Of a DNA stretch of 48,936 nt, positions 36,883-45,372 are shown piece after piece. Each line of letters starts with the position of its first letter. The stretch's first letter is position 1. This DNA comes from CAYMUC01 sp964471865. Lineage in GTDB: Bacteria; Actinomycetota; Acidimicrobiia; Acidimicrobiales; Ilumatobacteraceae. The notes beneath the pieces were generated by a model, which saw only the letters and a program-made list of their open reading frames with translations, did no database searches and had not been told where the DNA came from. The stretch covers positions 1 through 48,936 of the forward strand of contig CAYYHU010000014.1 in assembly GCA_964471865.1 (NCBI GenBank), written 5' to 3'. The position numbers were made by a program, and so were the translations under genes.

Positions 36883-39369
36883 TCAGCGCACGAGTTGACG
36901 AATCCGCCGAGCGTACTCCTGAGCGAGACGGCGGGCTTCGGCATCACTGGTGGACTCGGCCCAGACATGCGTCATCGGTTCTTCCGGATCCGGCACGGCG
37001 AGCACCCATCCATCGGGGTATGTCACCCGAACACCATCGACGAGAAGCGCGTCACGGCCCGACATCTCCACGAGTGACCGCATGACCATTCCTTTGACCT
37101 CCCATGGCGTCACCACGGTGTCATGAACCCGATGAACCCGAGGGAGAGAATCCACCACGGTGGACAACGAACGATCGGAACGAGACAACAGGTCGAGCAT
37201 CTTGAGCAAGCTCGCCGCAGCGTCGAACGCCGGCAAGAAACCGGGGAGGATGTAGCCACCTTCACCATCCGCGGCGAAACCTACGCCGGGACGCTCCGCC
37301 ACGGCCATCAGCGCCGGAGCCGAGAGTTTGGTCAACTCGACCCGCACCCCGTGTCGCCGGGCGATCTCAGCGGCATGCATCGTGGTGTTGACCGGCAGTG
37401 CGATCACATCGCCCACGAGATGGCCACAGACCAGCTCGACAAAGCACAACAGTGCCTCGGTGTCGGTGAGAATTCGTCCGGTGTCGTCGATCAGGCTCAG
37501 TCGGTCGCCATCGGGATCGAGAACCGCACCGAGATGGGCGCCTGACGCTCTCACCAGTCCTGCGACTCGCTCGAGCGCATCGCCCTCGTCGAAGCCGAGG
37601 CGACCTCCCGTCGAGACGTACGGATTCACCGCCAAGACATCAGCGCCCAGTTTGGCCAGTGCCGCAGGCATCACCGACGCCACCGCACCGAAGGAGTAGT
37701 CGATCACCAACTTGAAGCGACGCTCGCGAATCGCCAGCGGTTCGATCGTGGCTTCGAGAGCCACGGTGTACTCCTCGAGAGTCCGCGCCGGAAAGCCGAT
37801 ATCGCCGATCTCACCGGGAAGAGCGCGCCGGTGGTCTTCCCGCTGATACAGCCTCTCGATTTTGCGTTGGCCGTCCTCGGACACATCGATCCCCGCGGAA
37901 TCGATGAATCGAATCAGCACCTGGCCGGGATCATCGGGATGCAAACGGATCGTCAATCCCCCCAGGGTGCGAGGGGACCGAGCCAAGAAGCGAGTCACCG
38001 GCACCGATGCCACTTCGAGATCCATCACATCGATTCCCGTGGCGTTCAGACCCGCCATCATCGCCCGCTTCAACATTCGCGCTGATCGGCTCGAATCCCG
38101 TGAGGTCACCACGGTGGAGCCTTTGGCCAGCGACGTCCCGTACGCCATCGCCAACTTCACGGCCATCTCGGGGGTGACATCCACGTTTGCGAGCCCGCTG
38201 ACACCTTCGCGTCCGAAAAGACTGCGAGCGCCTCGGCTCTCCCACACGATCGAGTCGTTGACGACCGCACCTTCTTCGATGGTCTTGAAGGGGAACACCT
38301 TCACTCCATCTGAGACCACCGCGTCGGAGCCGACGAACACCTCATCGCCAAGGACAACTCCCTCGCCGAGACGCGCATTGGACCGCAGGCTGCACGAGCG
38401 GGCTGCGACCACTCCGCGCAAACGGCTCCCCGATCCGGCGTAGACGCTGTCGTGGAGGACCGTTCGTTCGAGATCCACGTGATCGAGAAGGCGAACATTA
38501 GACCCGAGCACGACGTATTCGCCGAGGCGGCAACCAGGACCCACCACCGATCCAGCCCCTACGACCGCGGGCCCGGTGATCTCGGCTTCTGGAGAGATCT
38601 CTGCGCCTTCACCGATCCACACCCCGGCCGAGGCTCGGAAACCGGGGATATCGAGAGTGACGCGTTGATCCAGAACATCTTTATGGGCCCGAAGGTACGC
38701 GTCGAGAGTTCCGACGTCTTCCCAATAACCCTCACAGACGGTTCCAAAGACCGGGCGGCCCGCAGCGAGGAGTCCAGGGAACACTTCACTGGAGAAATCG
38801 ACAGATCGCCCTGCCGGTATCACATCGAAGATCTCGGGTTCGAGCACATAGATACCGGTATTGATCGTGTCGGAGAACACCTGACCCCAGGTGGGTTTTT
38901 CGAGAAAGCGCTCGATCGCCCCGTCCGGCCGGGTGATCACGATGCCGAAATCCAAGGGGTTGTCCACCGCCGTCAATGCGATGGTGGCCAGCGCGCCGGT
39001 GCGACGATGGTCTGCGATCACGGTACTCAGATCGATATCGGTGATCACGTCTCCGGAGATGACGATGAACGGTTCGTCGAGAAGGTGCTTGGCGTTGGCG
39101 ACGCTGCCCGCAGTTCCGAGCGGAATCGGTTCATCCGCATACTCGATTGAAACTCCGAAATCGCTGCCATCACCGAAGTAGGTCTTGATCGAATTGGCCA
39201 TGAAGGCCACGGTCACGACGATGTCGGTGATCCCATGACGAGCCAGAAGACCGATCACATGCTCCATCATCGGTCGATTGGCGATCGGCAACAGTGGCTT
39301 GGGGGTCTGGGAGGTGAGGGGCCGCAAGCGGGTCCCTTCTCCCCCGGCCATGATCACCGCTTTCATCAC
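36883..39369 (-). CDS. Nucleotidyltransferase/beta-helix/phosphohexomutase-like fusion protein
   Basis: An 828-residue protein. Residues 1-235 are a sugar-1-phosphate nucleotidyltransferase with GGEGTRLRPLT (9-19) and PKPLLPIANRPMMEH. Residues about 250-375 form a left-handed beta-helix of hexapeptide repeats. Residues about 400-828 resemble a phosphomannomutase/phosphoglucomutase. The metal loop DPDGDR (618-623) is intact, but the usual TASHNP phosphoserine loop is replaced by RLHPDDPGQ (475-483). Such proteins are often annotated as mannose-1-phosphate guanylyltransferase. The product is probably GDP-mannose or a related NDP-sugar for glycans; mutase activity is doubtful. GTG start overlapping the pgsA stop. 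Confidence 0.82.
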   Translation of the reverse strand: MMKAVIMAGGEGTRLRPLTSQTPKPLLPIANRPMMEHVIGLLARHGITDIVVTVAFMANSIKTYFGDGSDFGVSIEYADEPIPLGTAGSVANAKHLLDEPFIVISGDVITDIDLSTVIADHRRTGALATIALTAVDNPLDFGIVITRPDGAIERFLEKPTWGQVFSDTINTGIYVLEPEIFDVIPAGRSVDFSSEVFPGLLAAGRPVFGTVCEGYWEDVGTLDAYLRAHKDVLDQRVTLDIPGFRASAGVWIGEGAEISPEAEITGPAVVGAGSVVGPGCRLGEYVVLGSNVRLLDHVDLERTVLHDSVYAGSGSRLRGVVAARSCSLRSNARLGEGVVLGDEVFVGSDAVVSDGVKVFPFKTIEEGAVVNDSIVWESRGARSLFGREGVSGLANVDVTPEMAVKLAMAYGTSLAKGSTVVTSRDSSRSARMLKRAMMAGLNATGIDVMDLEVASVPVTRFLARSPRTLGGLTIRLHPDDPGQVLIRFIDSAGIDVSEDGQRKIERLYQREDHRRALPGEIGDIGFPARTLEEYTVALEATIEPLAIRERRFKLVIDYSFGAVASVMPAALAKLGADVLAVNPYVSTGGRLGFDEGDALERVAGLVRASGAHLGAVLDPDGDRLSLIDDTGRILTDTEALLCFVELVCGHLVGDVIALPVNTTMHAAEIARRHGVRVELTKLSAPALMAVAERPGVGFAADGEGGYILPGFLPAFDAAASLLKMLDLLSRSDRSLSTVVDSLPRVHRVHDTVVTPWEVKGMVMRSLVEMSGRDALLVDGVRVTYPDGWVLAVPDPEEPMTHVWAESTSDAEARRLAQEYARRIRQLVR

Positions 39370-39980
39370 GTCCTCCTCTGCCGGCCGACACTCAGGCTTT
39401 CACGCATCATCGGCACGTAGGTGAACGCGGCATACCAACTGATGAACAACCCGGGGATTCCCAGGATCCAGCTCGCCGTGGTGACGACGTCGGCGAAGCG
39501 GAAATCAGAGGCACCCAGAAGCAGCCCGGGTACGGCGAACATCAGCAAGAAGGTTCCCGTCTTTCCCCACCAGGTCACGGCGAAACGATCCATCCCCAGA
39601 ATCGTGAACACCACCATTGCGCCTCCGAGCAGGACCTCGCGCGCCACGACCGCCCAGCAGAACCACAACGGCACGGCACCGTCGATGATGATGCCCCCGA
39701 TACCCACTATGAACAAGAGTCGATCGACCGTGGGATCGAGGACCTTGCCCAACTCACTCACCTGATCGAAACGGCGAGCGATCCACCCATCGACCCAATC
39801 GGTGGCTCCCAGAGCTCCGAGAAGCCAGGCTGCCGCCGCCCGATCCTCGCGACCGAACAACAGCCACAGAAATATCGGGATGCAGGCCAGGCGAACCAGG
39901 GTGATCAGGTTGGGCAGAGTCAGGACCGGTGGATCGAAGAGCCCCTTGGGCACCGAGGCCGCGACGGGTTCTCCAGACAC
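39366..39980 (-). CDS. pgsA: CDP-alcohol phosphatidyltransferase family protein
   Basis: A 204-residue membrane enzyme with several transmembrane helices. The family signature D-G-x2-A-R-x8-G-x3-D-x3-D is read in DWVDGWIARRFDQVSELGKVLDPTVDR. It transfers a phosphatidyl group from CDP-diacylglycerol to an alcohol such as glycerol 3-phosphate or inositol phosphate; which one cannot be told from this sequence alone. GTG 39980 is preceded by TACTGT at 6 bases. It is co-transcribed with the nucleotidyltransferase fusion, which might point to a phosphoinositol-mannoside-type pathway, but that is speculative. Confidence 0.87.
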   Translation of the reverse strand: MSGEPVAASVPKGLFDPPVLTLPNLITLVRLACIPIFLWLLFGREDRAAAAWLLGALGATDWVDGWIARRFDQVSELGKVLDPTVDRLLFIVGIGGIIIDGAVPLWFCWAVVAREVLLGGAMVVFTILGMDRFAVTWWGKTGTFLLMFAVPGLLLGASDFRFADVVTTASWILGIPGLFISWYAAFTYVPMMRESLSVGRQRRT

Positions 39981-39986
39981 GCTCCC

Positions 39987-39992
39987 ACAGTA
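39987..39992 (-). promoter_or_regulatory. Putative -10 element, leaderless pgsA
   Basis: On the - strand TACTGT is followed by 6 bases and GTG 39980, with no Shine-Dalgarno. The SDR promoter on the other strand is about 20 bases away, making a divergent pair. Confidence 0.5.
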
Positions 39993-40011
39993 CCCATGCT
40001 CGAGGACCGCC

Positions 40012-40017
40012 TACGAT
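40012..40017 (+). promoter_or_regulatory. Putative -10 element, leaderless SDR gene
   Basis: TACGAT is followed by 6 bases and ATG 40024, with no Shine-Dalgarno. Confidence 0.5.
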
Positions 40018-40023
40018 CTGTTC

Positions 40024-40869
40024 ATGTCAGATGACGCCGCTCCCCTTCACTCTGTGCGAGCCGCCTCTGATCAGCACCCTCGTGTCGCTTTGGTGACGGG
40101 TGCCGGATCGGGGCTCGGAGCCGCCATCGCTCGCCGGTTGCATCGTGACGGCTTCACCGTGGCGATCAACGACATCGATCCCCGAGCCGCTCACGGGGTG
40201 GCCTCGGAACTCGAGGGTCGATCATTTCCTTTCGACGTCACCGATTCCGTGGCCTTCGAGACTGCGGTGGAGTCCATCGTCGAGGAATTCGGACATCTCG
40301 ATGTCCTCGTCAACAATGCCGGTATCGCCGGCATCCCCGATGAGGACCGGACCCGGATCGTGATCGAGAACCATATCGCTCGCGCCGAAGGCCGAATCGA
40401 CGATCTCATTCCCCCGAATTTCGTCGTCGACACCTCCGATACCGACTTCGACCGGATGATCTCGGTGCATCTGTACGGCACCTTCCACGGGGTGCGAGCA
40501 GCCCTGCGCCATATGACCCCGAGGCGTTCAGGATCGATCGTCAATCTGGGCAGCATCCTCGCCCTTCGGCCCCAGGCCGGACCGTTCCACTACAGCGCCG
40601 CGAAAGCCGCGATCGTGGCGCTCACCAGATCGGTGGGCCAGGAAATGGCGCCCTTTGGCGTCCGTGTCAACGCCATCTGCCCCGGTTGGGCCGATACCCC
40701 GCTTCTTGCGCCCGCTGATGACATCGTTCGAGCCGGCATCGTGGCGCAGATCCCCCAGGGACGCATGGCCCAGGCCGACGAGATCGCCGGGCTCGCAGCA
40801 TTCTTGGCGTCCCCCGATGCCAGTTATTGCAGTGGTGAGATCTTCACCGTCTCAGGAGGAGTCGTCTAG
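40024..40869 (+). CDS. Short-chain dehydrogenase/reductase
   Basis: A 281-residue classical SDR. The cofactor motif TGAGSGLGAAIA lies near residue 26, NNAG near residue 97 and the catalytic YxxxK in HYSAAKAA near residue 183. Aspartate after the second strand (AINDID) points to NAD rather than NADP. A segment of about 35 residues (IPDEDRTRIVIENHIARAEGRIDDLIPPN) is inserted after NNAG, longer than in typical members. Substrate unknown. It ends immediately before the HIT gene (TAG then ATG), so the two are probably one operon. Confidence 0.88.
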   Translation: MSDDAAPLHSVRAASDQHPRVALVTGAGSGLGAAIARRLHRDGFTVAINDIDPRAAHGVASELEGRSFPFDVTDSVAFETAVESIVEEFGHLDVLVNNAGIAGIPDEDRTRIVIENHIARAEGRIDDLIPPNFVVDTSDTDFDRMISVHLYGTFHGVRAALRHMTPRRSGSIVNLGSILALRPQAGPFHYSAAKAAIVALTRSVGQEMAPFGVRVNAICPGWADTPLLAPADDIVRAGIVAQIPQGRMAQADEIAGLAAFLASPDASYCSGEIFTVSGGVV

Positions 40870-41289
40870 ATGCCCACAGTCTTCACTCGAATCATCGACG
40901 GAGAGATCCCCGGAACATTCGTCTGGCGCGATGAGTCGTGCGTCGCGTTCTTGTCGATCAACCCGATGTCGACCGGGCATGTGCTCGTGGTGCCGCGGGC
41001 TGAAATCGATCATTGGCTCGACTGTCCCGAGGACCTGTGTGACCATCTGTTCCGGGTGGCACGGCTCATCGGCGACGCCCAAACGCGAGCCTTCGAATGC
41101 GAGCGGGTGGGTGTGATCATCGCTGGATACGAGGTCCCACACACCCATATCCATGTGATTCCGACCACCGATTTGTCGCAACTCTCCTTCGCCAACGCTG
41201 CTGCATCGGTGGAACGCGAGGACCTCGAGGCGGCTGCTGAGCGTCTCCGCTCGGCTCTGGGCGACCGCCCTCAGGTGGCGAAGAGCTGA
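40870..41289 (+). CDS. HIT-family hydrolase
   Basis: A 139-residue histidine triad protein. The HIT motif is HTHIHVIP (about residues 95-102), which binds the alpha-phosphate of nucleotides, and the N-terminal CVAFLSINPMSTGHVLVVPR block is typical. It probably hydrolyses a nucleotide phosphoramidate or dinucleotide. It follows the SDR stop without a gap and ends in a 19-base overlap with the convergent SRAP gene. The role of the SDR-HIT pairing is unknown. Confidence 0.9.
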   Translation: MPTVFTRIIDGEIPGTFVWRDESCVAFLSINPMSTGHVLVVPRAEIDHWLDCPEDLCDHLFRVARLIGDAQTRAFECERVGVIIAGYEVPHTHIHVIPTTDLSQLSFANAAASVEREDLEAAAERLRSALGDRPQVAKS

Positions 41290-41981
41290 CCCTGATCCGG
41301 AGGCGGAGCCACCGGTTCGATCAGGGCCGGATCCTGGCGGCCCACCCGGTTCACGTCCCGGGACACCTCGTACATCTGCAAGTCCGCTTCGCACCATTCC
41401 CGAGTGGTTGCGACCATAGCTTCGAGCTCTCCGGGTTCGAGGGCCTCGGGCGCCAACCAACTCTGACGATCCTCGGGAGTCAGCGCCAACGGCATTCGAT
41501 GATGTACGGCTGCGAGTTCGCCGACGGCCTCGGTGGTCACGATCGTGCAGGTCACAATTGGTGCGCCATCGTGATCCGGGTCCTTCCATGTCGTCCACAG
41601 ACCGGCGACATCGAGAACGTCGGATGATCCCGAGACGATGAAACGCGGTCGTCGATCCGGACCCCATTCGTAGAAGCCGTCCATGGCGATGATGCAGCGG
41701 TGGTGGGCGACCAGGGGTCGAAACGTCGGACGCTCGGTGAGAGTCTCGACTCGGGCGTTGATCAGTTTCGCCGCCCCGGATCGATCTCGGGCCCAGGCGG
41801 GCACCAGCCCCCATGAACACGTCTCGAGGGTCACCCCGTCGCGTCGACCCAGAGCCGCGATCACGGGCATGGTCGGAGCGATGTTGTAGCGAGGTCCGAA
41901 GTCCTCGATCGCGCCGAGCACCGCGCCGTACCGAGCGACCAACACCGATGGGGGTCGGGTTGCGACAAAGCGTCCACACAC
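41271..41981 (-). CDS. SRAP-domain protein (YedK/HMCES family)
   Basis: A 236-residue SOS-response-associated peptidase family protein, which in other organisms forms a covalent cross-link to abasic sites in single-stranded DNA. The catalytic Cys2 follows the initiator methionine (MCGRF). Other hallmarks are NIAPT, the Asn-Ala-Arg-x-Glu motif in INARVETL, CIIAMDGFYEW and the C-terminal HHRMPLAL. The GTG start 41981 is fixed by the need for Cys2 and is supported by TAGCGT 8 bases upstream. It is a single gene and convergent with the HIT gene. Confidence 0.93.
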   Translation of the reverse strand: MCGRFVATRPPSVLVARYGAVLGAIEDFGPRYNIAPTMPVIAALGRRDGVTLETCSWGLVPAWARDRSGAAKLINARVETLTERPTFRPLVAHHRCIIAMDGFYEWGPDRRPRFIVSGSSDVLDVAGLWTTWKDPDHDGAPIVTCTIVTTEAVGELAAVHHRMPLALTPEDRQSWLAPEALEPGELEAMVATTREWCEADLQMYEVSRDVNRVGRQDPALIEPVAPPPDQGQLFAT

Positions 41982-41989
41982 GTCCCGCG

Positions 41990-41995
41990 ACGCTA
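41990..41995 (-). promoter_or_regulatory. Putative -10 element, leaderless SRAP gene
   Basis: On the - strand TAGCGT is followed by 8 bases and GTG 41981. No LexA-type box was recognised beside it. Confidence 0.45.
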
Positions 41996-42034
41996 CTGCT
42001 CCTCGTTGTCCGCCGTTCCGCGCAGTGATCTGGC

Positions 42035-42040
42035 TACCGT
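42035..42040 (+). promoter_or_regulatory. Putative -10 element, leaderless trkH
   Basis: TACCGT is followed by 6 bases (GTCGGC) and GTG 42047, with no Shine-Dalgarno. Confidence 0.5.
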
Positions 42041-42046
42041 GTCGGC

Positions 42047-43387
42047 GTGCCCGTGCGCCGTGTCCTCGCCGCCGTACGGAATCCCGCGCAAATGGTGGTG
42101 GCGGCGTTCCTCGCGGCGATTGCCATCGGGACCCTTTTGTTGCAGCTTCCCCTCGCGTATGACGGTTATCGCCGTGTGGCGTTCATGGACGCCGTCTTTT
42201 CTGCCACCTCGGCGGTCACCGTCACCGGACTGGGCACCTTCGACATCGGTCAGATGTCCTTGTTCGGTGAACTCGTGGTTCTCGTGTTGATCCAGGTGGG
42301 CGGATTCGGGATCATGACGATCGGTTCGCTCCTGGCGTTGTTCGCGTCCCGTCGAATGGGTTTGCGTCAACGCATCCTCGCCCAAGCCGAACTCGGAGCC
42401 GTGGACCAAGGCGAGATGCGACACCTGGTCTATGGCATTGCGGGGATCACCGCCGCCATCGAAGTCACCGTTGCGATCATCTTGGCGACTCGCTTGTGGA
42501 TCGCTCATGACGTCGGCATGATCCCGGCGCTCTATCAGGGGGTCTTCCATTCGATCTCGGCATTCAACAACGCCGGGATTTCTTTGTGGTCTGAAGGATT
42601 GACACCTTTCGTGGGCGATCCGATCATCACCCTGGCGATCTCGGGGGCCTTCATCGTGGGCGGTCTCGGCTTCCCGATCTTGGTGCAATTCCTTCGTCGA
42701 ACCCGTCCCCGCAACTGGAGCCTTCACACCCGTATCACGCTCAGTGGTGTGGCGCTGCTCATCGTCGCTGGTCCGTTGATGATCGCCCTTTTCGAATGGA
42801 CCAATCCCGACACTCTCGGACCTCTCGACCTGGGAGGCAAGCTGCTCGCATCCTGGTTCCAAGGGGTGTCGCCGCGAACTGCGGGCTTCGCCACGGTGAA
42901 CATCGCCGAGATGAACGAACCCACCCTGCTCGGGGTCAGCGCGTTGATGTTCATCGGTGGCGGACCGGCCTCCACGGCGGGAGGCATCAAGGTCACGACC
43001 TTTGCCCTACTCGGCTTCGTGCTGTGGAGTGAGGTGCGTGGCGATACCGATATCAACGTGTTCCACCGTCGCCTCGCTCCCACAGTGGTGCGTCAGGCAG
43101 TGACCGTGGTGATCCTGGCCATCGGTTCCATCGTCACCGTCACTCTCATCATCCTGGCAACCACCGACGTCACCCTCACCCCGGCACTCTTCGAATCCAC
43201 ATCCGCCTTCGCCACGGTGGGACTGTCGACGGGACTCACCCCCGAACTTCCGTTCCTGGCCAAAGCATCGCTGGTGCTGTTGATGGTCGCAGGTCGAGTC
43301 GGGCCCACCACGCTCGTCACCGCCTTGGCCTATCGTCAACGGCTGCAGACATTCCGCTATCCCGAGGACCGGCCGATCATCGGCTGA
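42047..43387 (+). CDS. trkH: TrkH-family potassium uptake membrane protein
   Basis: A 446-residue polytopic transporter of the TrkH/KtrB superfamily. The pore loops show the characteristic glycine positions: SATSAVTVTGLG near residue 55, ISAFNNAGISLW near residue 170, and later VSPRTAGFAT and SAFATVGLSTGL. Four such M1-P-M2 units are expected. The shortness and glycine filters fit KtrB-type proteins. It is followed 23 bases later by its TrkA-type cytoplasmic partner. The GTG start is preceded by a -10-like TACCGT. Confidence 0.93.
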   Translation: MPVRRVLAAVRNPAQMVVAAFLAAIAIGTLLLQLPLAYDGYRRVAFMDAVFSATSAVTVTGLGTFDIGQMSLFGELVVLVLIQVGGFGIMTIGSLLALFASRRMGLRQRILAQAELGAVDQGEMRHLVYGIAGITAAIEVTVAIILATRLWIAHDVGMIPALYQGVFHSISAFNNAGISLWSEGLTPFVGDPIITLAISGAFIVGGLGFPILVQFLRRTRPRNWSLHTRITLSGVALLIVAGPLMIALFEWTNPDTLGPLDLGGKLLASWFQGVSPRTAGFATVNIAEMNEPTLLGVSALMFIGGGPASTAGGIKVTTFALLGFVLWSEVRGDTDINVFHRRLAPTVVRQAVTVVILAIGSIVTVTLIILATTDVTLTPALFESTSAFATVGLSTGLTPELPFLAKASLVLLMVAGRVGPTTLVTALAYRQRLQTFRYPEDRPIIG

Positions 43388-43410
43388 TCCGGCATCGGCT
43401 TGGAGACCCC

Positions 43411-44127
43411 ATGTCACAACCACTGAAGCGATCGTTCCGAGGGCACCGAACTCCCCGGGGTCTCGAGCGACCTGAGGTACTCGTCATCGGGTTGGGCCGC
43501 TTCGGTAGCGCATTGGCCACGGCTCTCATCGAGGAGGGTCATGATGTCCTCGGAGTCGACGAATCAGCGGTGAGGGTCCAAGATCATGCCGAGGCGCTGA
43601 CCCGCACCCTGCAGGCCGACTGTACGTCGGAGTCGTCGTTACGCCGGATTGGCGCCGCGGACATGTCGACCGCGGTGGTGTGTATCGGCAACAACATCGA
43701 GTCGAGTGTTCTTGCCACCGCCGCCCTGGTGGACATCGGGGTGACCAACATCTGGGCCAAAGCGATCACCGAAGCTCATGGCAACATCCTGAGACGAGTC
43801 GGCGCCCATCACGTGGTCTTTCCTGAAGCCGATATGGGGCGTCGCGTCGCTCACTTGTTGACGGGGCAACTCATGGAATACATCGCTCTCGACGACGAGT
43901 TCGTCCTTGTCGAGTTGTCGGTACCCCAGAGTCTCGTCGGGGTCACTTTGGGCCACAGCGATATCCGAGCGAAGTTCCGAGTCACGGTCGTGTGCGTCAA
44001 GCCCTATGACCAGCCATTCACCTACGCCACGAGCGACACCGTTCTCGGCGCCGACGATCTCGTCGTCTTGGCAGGTCTGCGCCAAGACATCGACGAGTTC
44101 ATAGCCGCCATGGGTACGCGCCACTGA
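43411..44127 (+). CDS. trkA: TrkA/KtrA-family potassium channel regulatory subunit
   Basis: A 238-residue cytoplasmic RCK protein. A Rossmann fold with VLVIGLGRFGSALATAL and GVDESAVRV is followed by a C-terminal TrkA-C domain (VELSVPQSLVGVTLGHSDIRAKFRVTVVCV). It binds nucleotides and gates the adjacent TrkH/KtrB-type transporter. The single RCK unit of this size is KtrA-like. Position immediately after trkH and the terminator hairpin after its stop show a two-gene transport operon. Confidence 0.93.
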   Translation: MSQPLKRSFRGHRTPRGLERPEVLVIGLGRFGSALATALIEEGHDVLGVDESAVRVQDHAEALTRTLQADCTSESSLRRIGAADMSTAVVCIGNNIESSVLATAALVDIGVTNIWAKAITEAHGNILRRVGAHHVVFPEADMGRRVAHLLTGQLMEYIALDDEFVLVELSVPQSLVGVTLGHSDIRAKFRVTVVCVKPYDQPFTYATSDTVLGADDLVVLAGLRQDIDEFIAAMGTRH

Positions 44128-44144
44128 GGTCCCGCTTCGGGACC
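44128..44144 (+). terminator. Terminator hairpin after trkA
   Basis: GGTCCCG and CGGGACC form a perfect 7-bp stem around a CTT loop, starting on the base after the trkA stop codon. It lies in a convergent gap with the acyltransferase gene. Confidence 0.65.
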
Positions 44145-44186
44145 CGATCCCTCGGAGATGGCGCCAGCCGATCCGGTTCGACTCAC

Positions 44187-44993
44187 TCAGGCGGCCGGCG
44201 CCGCCCGCATCGCTTCGAGTTCGGTCGCGATCCGGTCGCGAACCCGGTCTCGAAGCGCTGCGACATCCTCGAGACCGAGGTCCGAGGTGTCCACCGGTTC
44301 GAGAATCCGCACCTCGGCAGTCGAGCGCCCCAGACGCCAGTCGTGTTTACGAAGCGCCGAGCGGGTTCCATGGACCGCCAAGGGCAGCACGGGAACCCCG
44401 GCTTCGATGGCCAGGCGGAAGGCTCCCGACTTGAACTCGGCCAGTTCCCCGGACGCGGATCGGGTCCCTTCGGGAAACACCATCACCGACACGCGACGAT
44501 CCAAACGGTCTCGACATGCCGCCATGGCGGCGACCACGCTGTCGCGCTCGCCACGCCGCAGCGGAATGTCATGGGCGAGACGCATCAGCCATCCCACCGC
44601 GGGAATCTTGAACATTTCGACCTTGGACAACCATTTCATCTCCCAGGGCAGATGGCTGATCAACAAGATGTCCACGAATGATTCGTGGTTGGACACCACC
44701 ACATAGGGCCGTCGGGGATCTGATGGCGCCTCGCCTACGACGGTGAACTTCCACAGTGGGTTCAGCAGCTGATGAACCACAGCCAGCCGTCGAAACGTGA
44801 AGCCGGCCCAATACCGCCCCCGGTCGAATGGTGACGTCACCACCCGAATCACTGCCACCAGCGGCAACCAGATCGCCACACAGATGCCGAGCACCAGCCA
44901 GGACCACAGCGACCACAACGTGTCGGACCATCGCGGCGATGATTCGGGGTCACGGGGTTGCTCGGGCACCGGGGGGTGTGGGGACTCGGACAT
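44187..44993 (-). CDS. plsC: 1-acyl-sn-glycerol-3-phosphate acyltransferase family protein
   Basis: A 268-residue membrane-bound PlsC-family acyltransferase. A hydrophobic segment near residues 24-50 is followed by the catalytic VSNHESFVDIL (NHx4D), a KWLSKVEMFKIP block, and the phosphate-binding FPEGTRS. It acylates lysophosphatidate or a related substrate in phospholipid synthesis. ATG 44993 was chosen because CACAAT stands 6 bases upstream. An in-frame start at 45101 would add 36 residues without a recognisable motif. A TGACGTCA palindrome overlaps the start. Confidence 0.88.
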   Translation of the reverse strand: MSESPHPPVPEQPRDPESSPRWSDTLWSLWSWLVLGICVAIWLPLVAVIRVVTSPFDRGRYWAGFTFRRLAVVHQLLNPLWKFTVVGEAPSDPRRPYVVVSNHESFVDILLISHLPWEMKWLSKVEMFKIPAVGWLMRLAHDIPLRRGERDSVVAAMAACRDRLDRRVSVMVFPEGTRSASGELAEFKSGAFRLAIEAGVPVLPLAVHGTRSALRKHDWRLGRSTAEVRILEPVDTSDLGLEDVAALRDRVRDRIATELEAMRAAPAA

Positions 44994-44999
44994 GACGTC

Positions 45000-45005
45000 A
45001 TTGTG
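45000..45005 (-). promoter_or_regulatory. Putative -10 element, leaderless plsC
   Basis: On the - strand CACAAT is followed by 6 bases and ATG 44993, the same sequence and spacing as at the APH-fold kinase gene. The spacer forms part of a 10-bp ATGACGTCAT palindrome. Confidence 0.35.
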
Positions 45006-45181
45006 GCATCTCGCCGCCTGGCAGCGCCCGGGAAACACCCCGAGCTCGTAGCAGCACCTCTCCCCTGGCTGCACTTCTCGCCGCCGAGCTATTTCCGTCA
45101 TGACGAAATGCTGTCAGTGGAAGAACGTATGCGAGGTTGCGCCATGATCGATCATTCCGTCGAGGGCCGATCGACGCGACA

Positions 45182-45215
45182 CCGTCGGGGTCCTCATGCG
45201 GACCTCTACCGACGG
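45182..45215 (-). terminator. Hairpin downstream of tRNA-Pro
   Basis: CCGTCGG/CCGACGG (outer 7 bp) and GGTCC/GGACC (inner 5 bp) form a nested hairpin. On the - strand it begins 5 bases after the encoded CCA of the tRNA. It may terminate transcription or mark the precursor 3' end for processing. Confidence 0.55.
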
Positions 45216-45220
45216 CATCA

Positions 45221-45298
45221 TGGTCGGGCTGGCGGGATTCGAACCCACGACCTCTTGACCCCCAGTCAAGCGCGCTAACCAAGCTGCGCCACAGCCCG
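45221..45298 (-). tRNA. tRNA-Pro(GGG), with encoded CCA
   Basis: The cloverleaf on the - strand has acceptor arms CGGGCTG/CAGCCCG, D stem GCGC/GCGC with AGCTTGGTTA, and an anticodon stem CTTGA/TCAAG around CTGGGGG, giving anticodon GGG for proline codon CCC (and CCU by wobble). The T arm is GTGGG-TTCGAAT-CCCGC. The discriminator is A, followed by an encoded CCA (45221-45223). Confidence 0.95.
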
Positions 45299-45317
45299 TT
45301 CCTTGATGCGGCCCTGA

Positions 45318-45323
45318 ACTCTA
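45318..45323 (-). promoter_or_regulatory. Putative -10 element of the tRNA-Pro gene
   Basis: On the - strand TAGAGT lies 19 bases before the first base of the tRNA. No convincing -35 box was found. Confidence 0.35.
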
Positions 45324-45372
45324 GCGCTCACCGACCGGTCTCCACCCAGACGGCACCTCGAGACGCCAGGGG

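Noticed and set aside
45091..45110. Second copy of the zinc-ribbon palindrome as a regulon site
   Set aside because: Only a 13-base core is shared, and identical 13-mers are expected by chance in about 49 kb. It has a mismatch between its arms and lies about 100 bases upstream of the preferred plsC start.
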